Source of the DNA: Notospermus geniculatus
Lineage: Eukaryota > Nemertea > Pilidiophora > Heteronemertea > Lineidae
DNA: 64,000 nucleotides
NCBI GenBank assembly: GCA_002633025.1
Contig: NMRB01001766.1
Location: 43,441 to 107,440 of the forward strand
Direction of reading: 5' to 3'
Shown: positions 11,640 through 23,107 of the stretch, piece after piece
Layout of the letters: each line of letters opens with the position of its first letter
Position numbering within the stretch: the first letter of the stretch is position 1
The notes under the pieces: generated by a model
What the model saw: the letters and a program-made list of their open reading frames with translations, nothing else
Told to the model about the DNA's origin: nothing
Databases searched by the model: none
Program-made: the position numbers and the translations under genes

Positions 11640-12905
11640 CAGGATTGGAAAAATTATAGTCCCAAAATGAAATATAATAAAAGAAAATAGTCCAAGAATT
11701 GTAAAATTTACTCCAGGAGTTGAAAAACATATCGTCCAAGTGGTAAAAATCCCGCAAGAATTTAAATGAAAAATTGTACCCAAAATAATAGTGCAAGACT
11801 TATAAGATATCATCCGAGAACTAAAAATCATACGGCAAGAATTTAGAGAAAAAATTGTACCAAACTGAAAAAAAATACATTGCAAGATTTATAAAAATCG
11901 TCCAAGATCTAAAAAATTTTCGTCGAAGATTGCACGCGCGTCTTGTCAAGATTCACGTGACCATCCAAGATGCACGTGACCACAGAACTGATGACGTCAC
12001 GAATGCATTTCATATTGAGCGCCAAAGCGGATTTTATTCAAACGTGACTGAATTTTAGTTCATGTATCAACACTGAAAAATTCATTGCAATTTATTACAA
12101 TACACTTACCATTACATTAATAAAAAAAACGCAGAAAATTGCTAACGATATACCCCCAAAGATTTGAGAAAAGTCTTCTCTATGCAGCTTTTCAAAAGGA
12201 ACCTATGGTAAGTTCTCAAGGACCTTGGAGCCGTGAGCCTTGCGACGCACTGCAGGGTCGATCTGTCGCTCATTTGTGGTCAATAGCGGAAGTCCAAGTC
12301 ACAAAAATAAACTATACACAACCATTCGCTCCAAAGATGGCCAGAATTGAACCCACAACCATGAACTACACCACAATGACGATATTAAGAGTGTAAGAAT
12401 CGAAGTACATGTATGAGAAATTTCAGGTCGGGATGTAAACCAGCTACCAAGAGGTGTAGTGAGGTTGATATTCAGCGTAAATCATGAAATGAAGGATCGT
12501 CTCGAACTAGGCCTAGAGTTCCTAAGTCCTTGAGAATTTACTATGGGTTCCTTTTGAAAAGTTGTAGGGATTGGTCTTGTCTCCTCCGTATTCCCTGATT
12601 ATAGGAGGTATACATTAATTTTCACTCCTTTTGAGCAATGATCCTACTGTATGGCTGTTTGCCGGAACTGTCCCAAGGAATCAAACTTGCCATTCAAAGA
12701 GAAAATTTATGAAAATGACGGATTAATGCACCCGGGATATACTTCATCACGTCATCAGTTTTGTGCTCACGTGAATCTTGGGAAGACGCAGGTGATAATC
12801 TTGCACCAAAAATTGTTAGATCTTGGATAATATTCCATAAATATTGCACCGTAATTTTTTCCGGTTTGATACCCGTTTATCTCTAAATTCTTGCCGTATG
12901 ATTTT
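11640..12905. repeat. ~1.25-kb foldback element
   Basis: The left arm contains 'aagattcacgtgaccatccaag', 'gatgacgtcac' and repeated 'tccaagaat/aaaaatcgtccaaga' motifs. The right arm (12600-12905) is its reverse complement with divergence, and an inner pair (12170-12230 with 12520-12570, around 'ccttttgaaaa') continues the fold. Non-coding. 12910-13060 is unassigned; 13060-13740 contains 'tttttacacggtg' and 'attaccctcg' repeats but no supportable gene. Confidence 0.6.
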
Positions 12906-13849
12906 TAGGTCTTGCACTACAGGGTGTATCAGAAAAAACTAGACTTTCGAAAAAATCATCATAAAATAAACATAGATATGAGTTGTGAAAAACTGGCTAT
13001 ATCCCTTTGTAGAGGATATGATTCTGCATCGAATGATACCATTATCGTTATTTACACTTCACGTTTCAATAGCCCTTTTTACACGGTGCTGGTTCGAGGA
13101 AACCTACCTCCACCTTCCTCGGGCGGGTTCGGTTCAGGATGGATTGATCGCTTTTACACGGTGCGGGTTACCGAACCCGCCTCGATCTAGTTCGAGGTCG
13201 GTTCGTTCAAATGCGTGCCACCAGATGGCGTGCATCAACATTTATAGTTATCGCAACATGAACTTATGAGAGAATACAAGCCAGGGTTGAAACATGTTCA
13301 ACCACACCACTCCTAACGCACCCAGTCCATTGGAAGTTGTGAAGAAAAGTAAAGTTGAGGCAGTAAATCTGTTAAGAGTAAAGAATGTGCGCTGTTTTCA
13401 GAAGAAAACCGGATTGAACAATTGCTGGAGTTTCCCTCGTCAGAACCTGCGAGGCGGATTACCCTCGTCATGCTTGTTTATCCGCGTTCGAACACCCTCA
13501 CAAGTTCAGATTACCCTCGGCTCGAACATGAACTTTTCTGACTTTTTTTCTCGGCTAATGGCGGCAGCGACGCAAATACAGTGCATTCAGTACACTCAGT
13601 ACAATTTTCTTTACATGCTCACCACTTTTGAAGTTGGTGCACCAACTCTAAGTCGGTAAAAATCGACGTCAACTTACCGAAGCGACGACCGGCCTCTCCG
13701 CCATTTTGACGAGGGCTGTTGCAATTACCCTCGTGCGGTGGTCTACAATGAAGTATGGAACACTAATGCCACCTATATATGCTATTGATAAAACCTCAGA
13801 TGCATTCGCCCCATTGGAAATTTGTTGAGCATTTAATTTGATGTTGTAG

Positions 13850-14015
13850 GGTGACAGCGGTGGTCCACTTGTGTGCCTCAACCAGTACAAGCACTGGGCA
13901 GTTGTGGGTATCTCAAGCTTTTATGAGAATAGAGCAGGGTGTGTTACAGTTGGGCAGAAGCCCAACGGCTTCCAAAACGTTGGATACCAGCTACAGTGGA
14001 TTAATCAACAGATAG
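13850..14015 (+). CDS. Trypsin-like serine protease, catalytic Ser exon
   Basis: The acceptor is ..gttgtag (13849) and the donor gtgag (14016). The exon opens directly with GDSGGPLV, which holds the catalytic Ser-195, and joins the previous exon in phase 0. It then reads WAVVGISSF, a Cys, and ends with QLQWINQQI, the conserved C-terminal helix of S1 proteases. The S1 pocket position six residues before the catalytic Ser falls in the preceding exon. Trypsins have Asp-189 there, as part of DxCxGDSGG. Here the stretch before the junction reads HTICP, so Asp is not evident and the specificity may not be tryptic. The last G of the exon completes an Ala codon with the LDLa exon. Confidence 0.92.
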
Positions 14016-14513
14016 GTGAGTGTAGAGGACTATCTATGCAAGCGGCAATAGACCTGTTCAGAAATCAACTTTTGTCTATTTTTATATGTTTCACCATTGT
14101 TTCCCATGCTTTTTGGCATGAAAAAGCCGAAAATAACAACCATTTTGACCTGGGAAGTCCGGAAGACCTGCCTCATGGGACTTGAACTGTATATACATAA
14201 TGTACAGGAAAATGTACATGAATTTGAAAATGGCCATGGTCTGGAGTACATCTCATAGATTTCATGCCATTAGAATTTTTTCTGACTTCTTTATGGTTAA
14301 AACCCACTGTGCAATGTCTTTGCCTCTTATTATCTTAATTCCATACTTTCTCGCTCTTAATGTATGTGTATGTATCGTTTGGAAGCTACCCTGTTTTGGA
14401 TCTTAAGCGAAACGCTAGATTCAAATATGGCGTTTTAGTAGTGAGCGCCACGGCGTATAGAAACTGAACTTATTGGATTAATACTTCCACATATTAGAGC
14501 CAATATCAGGAGG

Positions 14514-14606
14514 TAGATATGGTTGGAAATTCAGGCATTTCCCTGAACAACTTTGTTGTAACCACTGGTTACTGCAGGGAAATGCCTGAATTTCCAACCA
14601 TATATG
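14514..14606. mobile_element. 93-bp hairpin MITE with 8-bp target duplication
   Basis: Two perfect 29-bp arms (14517-14545 and 14575-14603) enclose a 29-base loop. The direct repeat TCAGGAGG flanks it at 14506-14513 and 14607-14614. An 8-bp duplication is typical of hAT-superfamily transposition. The RNA would form a long perfect hairpin. Confidence 0.75.
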
Positions 14607-15065
14607 TCAGGAGGCGGTGTTTCACAAAATTTCATTAAGCTGTAGTAAAGTTTTTTAGAGAAATAAAAGTTTAAAGTTGGAGAAATTTTTATCCACCCGT
14701 TTCTTCTAGGACTCCGGAATCGCATTTTTTCCCTATGATTTTTAAATTGAGTGATACGGCCTAATACCAAAGCTATCAAAGCAAAATTTTACACGTTAAA
14801 CAAAACATCTTTAAATGATATGGTGCCAAATTTCATTGAATTATAACGGACAGTTGTTGACAAATCGAAATTAGAAGTTCGGCACGTTTTTTTGGGCCGC
14901 CCGATATATGAAAACCAGAAAAAAATCTATTGGGAAATTTTTGTGAAATATGTGTTTTTCAAATTAATGTACATTTTCCTGTACATTTATGTATATACAC
15001 TTAACGTCCCATGAGGCAGGTCTTCCCGACTACCCAGGTCAAAATGGTTGTTATTTTCAGCTTTT

Positions 15066-16017
15066 TAGCTCACCTCTGTGAGGTGAGCTTCTCCCATGGT
15101 GTGTCGTCCGTCGTCCGTCGTCGTCGTCGTCGTCGTCCGTCGTCGTTAACAGGGGTGGCACGTTTCTAAACCGCTTGGGTTACAAACTTGAAATTTGGTG
15201 TACAGGTACCCTATGGCAAAAACTATCTCTGGACCGAAACTTAGCGCTGCTGCTTGTACACTCTGGCCTGTAGGGGGCGCTTTGTGAAAACATTCTTTCG
15301 GCCGTAACTCCTGAACGCGGTTAGCTAGAACCACGAAACTTTTATGGTGGGTTCCTCTGATGAGACTTCATCACATAAATCCCGGGTTTTTGATTTGACC
15401 TACTTTTCAAGGTCACAGAGGTCAAAGTTCAAAATTCACTGTTTGGTGGCACATTTCATTGCTATTTGACATAGAGTGTTGTGATTTGGTGTGAAGATAT
15501 ATCTAGGCACCCTGCACGAATGCACCAAATTTAAACCCGATCGGACTTTAAATATGGCCGCCAGGAAGCCATCTTGAAAAATGGACTTTGACCCACATTT
15601 TATAAATAGGAGTAGGTAGGATGTTTTAACGTTGCCAAAATATGTATCTAGGTACCGTATAAATATATGGTAAATTTCAGTCAGATTTGACGTCAAATAT
15701 GGCCGCCAGGGAGCCATCTTGAAAAATGGACTTTGACCCACACCTCATAAATAGTGGGAGCTAGGATGCTTTAACCGTGCCTAAATATGTGTCTTGGTAC
15801 CGTCTACTTATATGCCAAATTTCGGTGCGATTGGACTTCAACATGGCTGCCAGGCGGCCATCTTGAAAAATTTACTTTGTCCATATCTCATCGGCAGTAA
15901 ATGTTATGATGTTTCTGCACTAATCTTTCACCATTCAGTGTATCACCAGGCTACTCACACTTGCTCACACTTCATACTCTGTCACAGAGGTGAGCACAAT
16001 GGCCCTGGCCATTTCAT
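15066..16017 (+). mobile_element. AGCTCACC-family element, boundaries fixed by empty site
   Basis: The element starts AGCTCACCTCTGTGAGGTGA (5' hairpin) after five Ts and carries a cgtcgtcgtcgtc tract. It ends with CACAGAGGTGAGC, the palindrome ATGGCCCTGGCCAT and TTCAT. The mirror arm at 14110-14125 shows the pre-insertion target as gctttttcatgcc, so the element lies between T and T (or T and C) with at most one duplicated base. Non-coding. Confidence 0.85.
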
Positions 16018-16805
16018 CATGCCAAAAAGCATGGGAAACAATGCTGAAACATATAAAAATAGACAAAAGCTGATTTTTGAACAGGTCTAAAGAGGCAATC
16101 AAACAGTGAAAGATTTCAGGGTTCAGATGGGGCGTATGGTATGGCTCCATCATGTAGTAAAATTGCAACATTGGACACTACAGCGTTAAAGCGGCACTAT
16201 ATGCTATATAACACTGACTTTGTTTCGGGACGCCGACCTGAAATTATCGCGCTATTGCATGCTTACCCTCGTTCCTAGCCTGTGTTCAATTCATACACAG
16301 GTTGTTCTACATGTACATTGTTTCTGAGGTCCTATCAGGGCCGATTAGGCGAACTTTTTCCCGATCCGTTGGGGAATTTTGTTCGGACATTTGTGTTTAG
16401 CTCACCTGGGAGCTCTTACGTAGGTGCAGCGTCCGTCGTCGTCGTCCGTTAGCAGGGCACGTTTCGTAACCGCTGGGGGCTATTGACCTGAAACTTTGTA
16501 CATGTATACCCCCTAGTCAGATGACCTATGATACCAAGTTTCGGTCCGATTGGATTCTTGGCTTCTCCACTAGGTGACCAAAACCGAAAACGCAAAAAGT
16601 GCAATAACTCCTGAACTACTAACTGGATCATCTAAAATCTTTATCACAGGTACATCTAACATGTCTAATAAGGATACATAACATATCTAAAGGCTTTTCG
16701 ATTTGACCTACTTTACAAGGTCAGAGAGGTCAAAGTTCAAAATTTTGCATTTGGTGGCATTTATTGCGGCTATTTGACGTAAAGCCTTCAAACTTGGTGC
16801 GATTA

Positions 16806-17557
16806 TCGGGTGTCCCCAAAAAATGGAACAATTATATCTATGCATAGCTCACTTTTCCATGCATAGAATTTAATGAAATTTTGCATCTCCTAAGATGATA
16901 ATGTTTTGAATCTACTGTAAAAAGTTCAAAAGTATCCCCGCGTATTCTGGATGCACTACTCAATTAAAAATGGCATGTTGAAAAATGCAGTATCAGAAAT
17001 GTCAGAATTGCGTCACCTGACAAGTTGATGATTCCGGCATGTCTGCATACAGGCACTATCATTCTGTCAATCAGTGGGGCCCCTCCCATACCAGTCGTGT
17101 AACACAAGCCTACTTGGTGGGGGCCACTCTACAGGAAAGATGAGTCCTGAGTCCTCAAAGTCCTGATTGCAACCCCAATGGCTACTCGATATGGGACTCT
17201 CAAAGAAAAGGTGTATCGCGGACGAAATAAAAAATTCAAAGAGGAGGGAGAAATTTCATTAGTCGAAATTCGTAAGAGCATTTCAGAATGGAAGAAACGG
17301 CTGAGAATGGTGGTAGAAGAGGATGGAGGACACATCGAACACAGGTTGAAATAGGTAATTTTCTCTGATATTGTATTTTTTGACATGCAATTTTGATCAA
17401 TGGACAGTATTCACAGGAAGTATATCCGATACCTTTGATGTTTGCAGGGGTGGCGGACGATATGCTGAAGGTGGTCTCTGTGAATTCTCAAAGATTTTGG
17501 CAGTCAAATAAGTGCGATATTGCGAGACAAAACGTTTCCACTTTTTGGGACACCCGA
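16806..17557 (+). mobile_element. Internally deleted Tc1/mariner-type transposon
   Basis: The ends TCGGGTGTCCCCAAAAAATG and the inverted TCGGGTGTCCCAAAAAGTGG are flanked by TA on both sides (16804-16805, 17558-17559). At 752 bp it is about half the length of a complete element, and only the 3' part of the transposase gene remains (17157-17354). Confidence 0.85.
17157..17354 (+). pseudogene. C-terminal remnant of mariner-type transposase
   Basis: Reading from 17157 gives a Cys-Asn-Pro stretch equivalent to the SPDLNP box that carries the last catalytic residue in mariner-like transposases. It continues into TLKEKVYRGRNKKFKEEGE, then SISEWKKRL and a GGHIEHRL ending before a TAG at 17352. The tail motif GGHIEH is characteristic of these transposases. 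The N-terminal DNA-binding domain and the first two acidic catalytic residues are absent from the element, so the gene is dead. Confidence 0.75.
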
Positions 17558-17824
17558 TATATACATATAGGTCCCCTCTGTGTGTTCAGTAATTTACCTC
17601 AAACATGCCCGGCAGCCATCTTTGAAATAGCATTTTTATGTCAAACTTTTCCAACTTGTTGATTGACTTTGGGATTACTTTGGAGAAACCCCCTGGTGAT
17701 CTTGCGGCCTACTGAATTCGAACACGCTGGTGTATTGAACCCTGCCACGCACGACGCGATTTTGAATTCAGCTTTTGTGAATTGGACCATGTTGAAGAGT
17801 TTGCAATTTTAATTCAAATGGGGT

Positions 17825-20736
17825 CACCGTGGAGAATCGGCAGCCGCCTTTCCGAGTGCAGCAACCCTCTCCGAGTCGCATGTTACACCTCACCGAGTAA
17901 AAATGGCGGATATTGCTGAAACGCCGACAAAACTGGCGGTTTTATAACTCCTACCTCAGCGTAAGTCTTTTATGATCCCGTGGAGGCTATTTTAATTTGT
18001 ATACTCCATCGTTCGGAAAGTCAGATTCCAGCGAGTTGAGAGCGGCATATCAAAAGAAACCACATGTGGTGCTAATCAGTGCAGGCCTGCCCTGGCAGTG
18101 AGATGCGCTGACCAACACTTGAACCAGGAAATTCAGGTAGCTATAGGCTATTCTGAATTTTTACGTATTATTGGTTTTTGTCTCTTCTTCTCTTTTTCTA
18201 ATGGTTTTACAAGAGGGTTATTGGATATATAACCAAAATGTTTCAATGATTTGGAAAGAGACTGTTCTGACTTCATGGTCACAAGTTCAACCACTCTCCA
18301 GCAGCACGGCTTCAAAGCTCATTCTTCAGCTTCTCAAAATGTAATATAATGTAAGCCTAAATGAACATAGAGGCTTTCTTTTGGAGGATGGGGTTTGGCG
18401 GGAACAGATATTGTATGTATCAGACTGCACTTTTACAGTGAGCACTTCTTTGACTAAAGATGACTACTCCAGGACTTGCATCGTGCTGTTTTCTTGTTCA
18501 ATTACTTTTATTTTTTGTCCTCCCCAATATTCCTCTGAGTAATGGTGCAGAAGGATCCTCTGATCAGAACAAAAAGGGGAAGGGGAAGAAAGGAGTGCCG
18601 ATTCCCAGTAAAGTTAGGAACATTGTGTTGAATGTGTTTGACTTCTTTCAAAATAAGCATCCGAAATGGACAGTGGAGAGGGTTGCCGAGGAGACAGCCA
18701 AAGCGACTGGTGTCAGTGTGTCTTCCATTTTTCGGATCCGTAAAGAGAGACATGAAGCAGAAGTTGTCACCCCTAGGAAACCCAAGAAAGCTTCAACTGA
18801 GAGGACCCCGTCACCGAATAAATACGATGAGTTCACCCTTGCCGCAATTCGACGGATCGTTCATGGATTTTTCATGAAAAATGAAGCACCAACGATTAAA
18901 AAAGTCAAGCAAAAAATAGATGAGGACGGAACATTTCCATCGATGTCAATCACAACATTGCAGAGATTGTTCAAAAAAATTGGATTTCGTTTTCGAAAAA
19001 GAAGCAGGATGAGTCTGCTCATCGAGAGGGATGACCTTATCGAATGGCGGCACAGGTACTTGCGCCAGATCAAGCAGTATAGGCAAGAAGGGCGACCAAT
19101 ATATTTTCTTGATGAGACTTGGACTTTTGCTGGAATGACCACACCTAAAGCCTGGGTGGATACAAATATCAAAACAGCGAGGCAGGCTTTTCTTGGTGGT
19201 TTTGGGCGTGGTGGATTACGTGACCCCACGGGTAAAGGCGAACGTTTGATTGTACTGCATGTTGGTAATGAGAATGGGTTTCTGGATGGAGCTGGACTTG
19301 TCTTTCGCACAACAGGAAAATTGGCAGACTATCATGGAGACATGAACTCTGAACTATTTCAGAAATGGTTTCGGGAGGAGTTAATGCCCAGGTTGCCACC
19401 AAGATCGGTCATCGTAATGGACAATGCAAGCTACCATTCCGCTGTTTTAGACAAAGTACCAACATCCGGATCGTTAAAAAAGGATATGCAAGACTGGCTG
19501 ACGAAAAAGGGTATTACATGGGGGGACAAAATGACGAAACGTGAGCTCTATGATGTCATCAAGAAACACAAAGACTCTGAGAAAAAATATATAATAGACA
19601 CTCTTGCTGAAGAGAACGGTTTTAGTGTGCTTCGCCTACCCCCTTATCACTGCTAGCTCAACCCAATTGAAATGGTTTGGGCTCAAGTGAAAGGATATGT
19701 CAAATCCAGAAATACGAATTTCAAAATCACGGATACTGAACAACTGACCAATGACGCTTTGAAAAATGTTACAGCTGAGCAATGGAGCAACTACTGCTCT
19801 CATGTTATCAAAGAGGAGACCAAAATGTGGAAATTAGAAGGACTCATGGACACTGTATGTGACAGCCTGATAATTGAATTAGGGATGGAAGAGAGTGAGG
19901 AGGAAGATGAACAAACTGATGAACTGGATGCAGAAGACACTTTGTCTGATGTAGATTTCTTGGATTAATTATAATTTAGTGGATTTTAAAACTATGCAGC
20001 ATTCACTCAGTGGCTGTCACTCTGTAAGGTAGGACCATTTCCCGCCATTGCTTGTGCATGAAACACAATATATGAATATAGGTAAAGACTATAGTCCAGG
20101 TAGCCACAGATGGTTGGTGCTCAGCGTGGCTATAATTGGATGTAAGTGATATATGGCTGTCGGTTCCTGACCGCTCTCAACTCGCTGGAATCTGACTTGC
20201 TTGCAATCGGGTGTACGAAGTGAAATTGTTGGGAAGCTTGTCGACCTGCGTAAAATCGACTGTGTCAATCGCTTCATCCTCGGACGAAAATGCCTGTTTA
20301 AGTCAAGTACAAACACTAAAATGGTTATCTTAGTGATCACAATTAAGTTTTCGTCTTAATCTTGGAAGAAACGAGGCGTCTGCGAGATAAAAAGGCTATT
20401 AGTTGACTAAAAGAGGCATTTTCGTCCGAGGATGAAGCGATTGACACAGCACAGTCCGGTAGATTTTATGCTGATCGGCAACCTTACCAACAATTTCACT
20501 TCGTACACCCGATTGCAAGCTAAAATCCTGATAAACGTTCTACCGAACGATGGAGTATACAAAAAATAGCCTCCGCGGGATCATAACAGACTTACTGTGA
20601 GGTAGGAGTTATAAAACCACCAGTTTTGTGGGCGTGAACTGTCTCATCAGCGACATCCGCCATTTTTACTCGGTGAGGTGTAAAATAAAACTCGGAGAGG
20701 GTTGCTGCCGGAACGAAATACTCGGAAAGGCGGCTG
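17825..20736 (+). mobile_element. Complete DDE DNA transposon (~2.9 kb) with ~220-bp inverted ends
   Basis: The left end CACCGTGGAGAATCGGCAGC runs through 'tttccgag', 'ttacacctcaccgagtaaaaatggcgg', 'aactcctacctca' and 'tatactccatcgttcgg'. The same blocks appear inverted at 20540-20736. Inner inverted blocks ('cggcatatcaaaagaaacc' region and 'cgctctcaactcgctggaatctgac' near 20170) extend the similarity. The last ~18 bp of the right end has diverged. It encloses the transposase gene 18460-19968. A 778-bp deletion derivative lies at 27003-27780 and a degenerate relative's gene at 56940-57480. Confidence 0.88.
18460..19968 (+). pseudogene. DDE transposase with in-frame TAG in the third catalytic box
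   Basis: One frame of about 502 codons runs from ATG 18460 to TAA 19966, with a single interruption: TAG at 19654 (codon 399). N-terminal residues ~45-125 look like helix-turn-helix modules (TVERVAEETAKATGVSVSSI) followed by a basic linker. The catalytic core has Asp-218 in IYFLDETWTF, Asp-321 in VIVMDNASYH, and Glu-404 in LNPIEMVWAQVK. The spacing between the second and third acidic residues is 83, far longer than the 34-41 of Tc1/mariner, because of a helical insert (LKKDMQDWLTKKGITWGDK). A strongly acidic tail (EESEEEDEQTDELDAED) ends the protein. The stop replaces the residue between PPYHC and LNPIE, so unless it is read through the protein lacks its last catalytic residue. I assign the IS630/Tc1-like DDE superfamily, family uncertain. 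Confidence 0.88.
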
Positions 20737-21007
20737 GGGGTGTTCGTTTCCAGTGACTCACAAACTAAGTTTTCCTGGAAGTGGAATGACAACTACAGGC
20801 CTGGGAGAGCTACTCATAGGCACATGAAGCAAGCCCATTGAAATGAGTTGATGACCTGATTCGAGTTGTCTAGTAGGCAATATGAATCATGCCCAGGTGA
20901 ATAATGTGTGATTTGAATGACGTCATTTCCGCTAATCATGACCACCGCACACCACCGCGTCGTGCTGCGCAGCGCTATATCAAAACTGACACGGCTTGGC
21001 GATTTTT

Positions 21008-22191
21008 AGCTCAGCTGACCAAAGGTCAGCGGAGCTATTCATATGTATACTGAGTGGCGTCCGTCTGTGTGTCTGTGTGTCGTCCGTAAACTGGCACGTT
21101 TCGCAACCGCAAGGCCCAGGGTCATGAAAGTTGGTTGTTGTGAACAGAGTGTAGAGAACGTCTGTTAGTGTATTCTGCTTCGCCCAGAGGGCGACTCTTG
21201 TCGGTCGAATGAATAAAGAGCGCACATGTGTGCAGTGTTAAATCACGTCTACTTTTCAGAGTGTATTTTCCATTCATGGACATAGTCAGGTCCATCATTG
21301 GTGGAGTGTTACGCCCTGGGGGAGGGGGGGGGGGCTCAAAACAGAACCACAAAGTTCCGCGATTTGACCTATATTCTGCCCTTCAGGGGCCATTTTCTGT
21401 AAAATGAAAAATCTATTTCTTCACAATCTGTGGGGGTAAATTTTTCAATGTTTGTCTACCAGGGGGTGCAATCTGCAGAAACATAAAACAGGGGTATTTG
21501 AATTTCCCGCTTGATGATGTCACCATTTATGCTGTGGATGATGTCAAACTACTTCCTGTGCTGACTGAAAAGCAAGAATAGCCTTTATGCACTGCTGATG
21601 ATGTCACCATTTTCTGATTTTATGCTGTGTGTGGATGATAAACTTCTTGTTGGCTTGTGCTGACTGAAGTAAAAGCAAGAACAGCTTTTCTTCACAGCTC
21701 ACCATGCTTTATCCATTGTTATCGCATCTGATGATCAGCTTACATTATAGTTGCTCATCTTTTGTCTATTAATTTTAGGCCAAAACAACTTAGGGTCTAT
21801 ATACACTAGGCCTTTCTGTGTGGTGGTAAATTACAGATAAACACTGATAAAGATAGGCTAGGTGAAGTGTCGGCCTAGGCCTATATGCAAACAGAATCGG
21901 GAGTGGATTACACCTATGGCACAATACATGCAGTATGGCCAACTCTGGTGACCATCTTGGACTTTGTACTCTGCTCCATAACTTGAGAATGGCTTGGTCA
22001 TTCAGCTTGCCATGCGTAGTGTCATTTGTGTCAGATCATGCGTCCTATCGAATTTTATTGTGCTCCAACTTCAGTATGACTGCCAGGTGGCGATCTTGGA
22101 TGGTGCATTCTGTTCCATAACTTGAGTCGAGAACTGCTTCATCAATCAACTTCACATGTCAGCTGAGCGCATCGCCCACGGGCGACTTGTT
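21008..22191 (+). mobile_element. Hairpin-ended element, AGCTCAGCTGACC family
   Basis: After TTTTT it opens with AGCTCAGCTGACC-aaa-GGTCAGCGGAGCT (hairpin) and a gtctgtgtgtctgtgtgtc microsatellite. The 3' end is GTCAGCTGAGCGC (the inverted 5' arm), the palindrome TCGCCCACGGGCGA and CTTGTT. The interior has 'atggcc...cttggac...ccataacttgag' repeats. Non-coding. Confidence 0.7.
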
Positions 22192-22771
22192 TCAACGCAT
22201 CGCACCACGCCCCACCAGTGTGAACAAGACTATAGACTACAGTCGCGCGTCATATATGTTCGTCACTTTGACGTCGCACCGTTTGCGCGCAGTACCAATG
22301 CCAACTTGGATGGCGGAGTACGTTAAAACGGAACGGTACATACGCCAAATGTATATACCTTCCGAACGAAAAAGATACATGACTTATGTAATGAGAAAAT
22401 TTGGGAAAAAATACCGAAGTGTGTAACCTGGGGAAGTGAGTTTGTACGCATTGTTGCTGATTTTTGGTTTTTGCGGTTAGTTCAGCGAAACAGTTCCCAA
22501 ATAAGGTTAAAGAATACAATCGCTTGAAAAATTTAAGGGTGGGTAGGGCATATCCTTGGCTTTCATACAGGCCGATTTTATTCATTTTCCTTCAGCTGTT
22601 TAGAAAAAAACGACGAACGGGTCAATTCCGAAAGTGAATTTGACGTTACACGGAACGGCGCCGTCACGGAAATAATGGGTTCACTGTTCCAAAAGTACTG
22701 TGGCGTCATTGTCAATGCGCTCATGGTCAATATTCGTATTTTTATAGTTTCACTCAGCAAGTCCCCTTTGG

Positions 22772-23107
22772 NNNNNNNNNNNNNNNNNNNNNNNNNNNNN
22801 NNNNNNNNNNNNNNNNNNNNNNNNNNNNNNNNNNNNNNNNNNNNNNNNNNNNNNNNNNNNNNNNNNNNNNNNNNNNNNNNNNNNNNNNNNNNNNNNNNNN
22901 NNNNNNNNNNNNNNNNNNNNNNNNNNNNNNNNNNNNNNNNNNNNNNNNNNNNNNNNNNNNNNNNNNNNNNNNNNNNNNNNNNNNNNNNNNNNNNNNNNNN
23001 NNNNNNNNNNNNNNNNNNNNNNNNNNNNNNNNNNNNNNNNNNNNNNNNNNNNNNNNNNNNNNNNNNNNNNNNNNNNNNNNNNNNNNNNNNNNNNNNNNNN
23101 NNNNNNN
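22772..23107. other. Assembly gap (336 Ns)
   Basis: A run of N. The 86 bases just left of it (22686-22771) recur nearly identically at 23727-23815, so the gap borders a duplicated segment. The flanking 22190-22770 and 23108-24310 show no supportable gene. Confidence 0.99.

Larger units (their letters stand above)
14048..16088. repeat. Inverted-repeat element whose right arm is split by an insertion
   Basis: 14048-14232 ('gacctgttcagaaatcaac...ttggcatgaaaaagcc...cctgcctcatggga...atgtacaggaaaatgtac') is mirrored by 14960-15066 plus 16018-16088. The mirror is continuous only if 15066-16017 is removed, so an AGCTCACC-family element was inserted into the finished right arm. No coding sequence. 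Confidence 0.85.
16398..17660 (+). mobile_element. AGCTCACC-family copy interrupted by a mariner remnant
   Basis: It begins TTTAGCTCACCTGGGAGC and follows the family consensus to 16803 ('cttcaaacttggtgcgat'). A 752-bp element then interrupts it and family-like sequence resumes at 17560 ('ggtcccctctgtgtgttcag...ggcagccatctt'). The 3' hairpin end is missing. Non-coding. Confidence 0.6.

Noticed and set aside
13294-13659. 121-codon plus-strand open frame
   Set aside because: It lies in a stretch with repeated 'attaccctcg' and 'tttttacacggtg' motifs within a protease intron; no domain, no splice or promoter support.
16325-16345. Histone-like hairpin GGTCCTATCAGGGCC
   Set aside because: It has only a three-base loop, a G.T pair and no purine-rich downstream element; unlike the hits at 46631 and 35397 it follows no reading frame.
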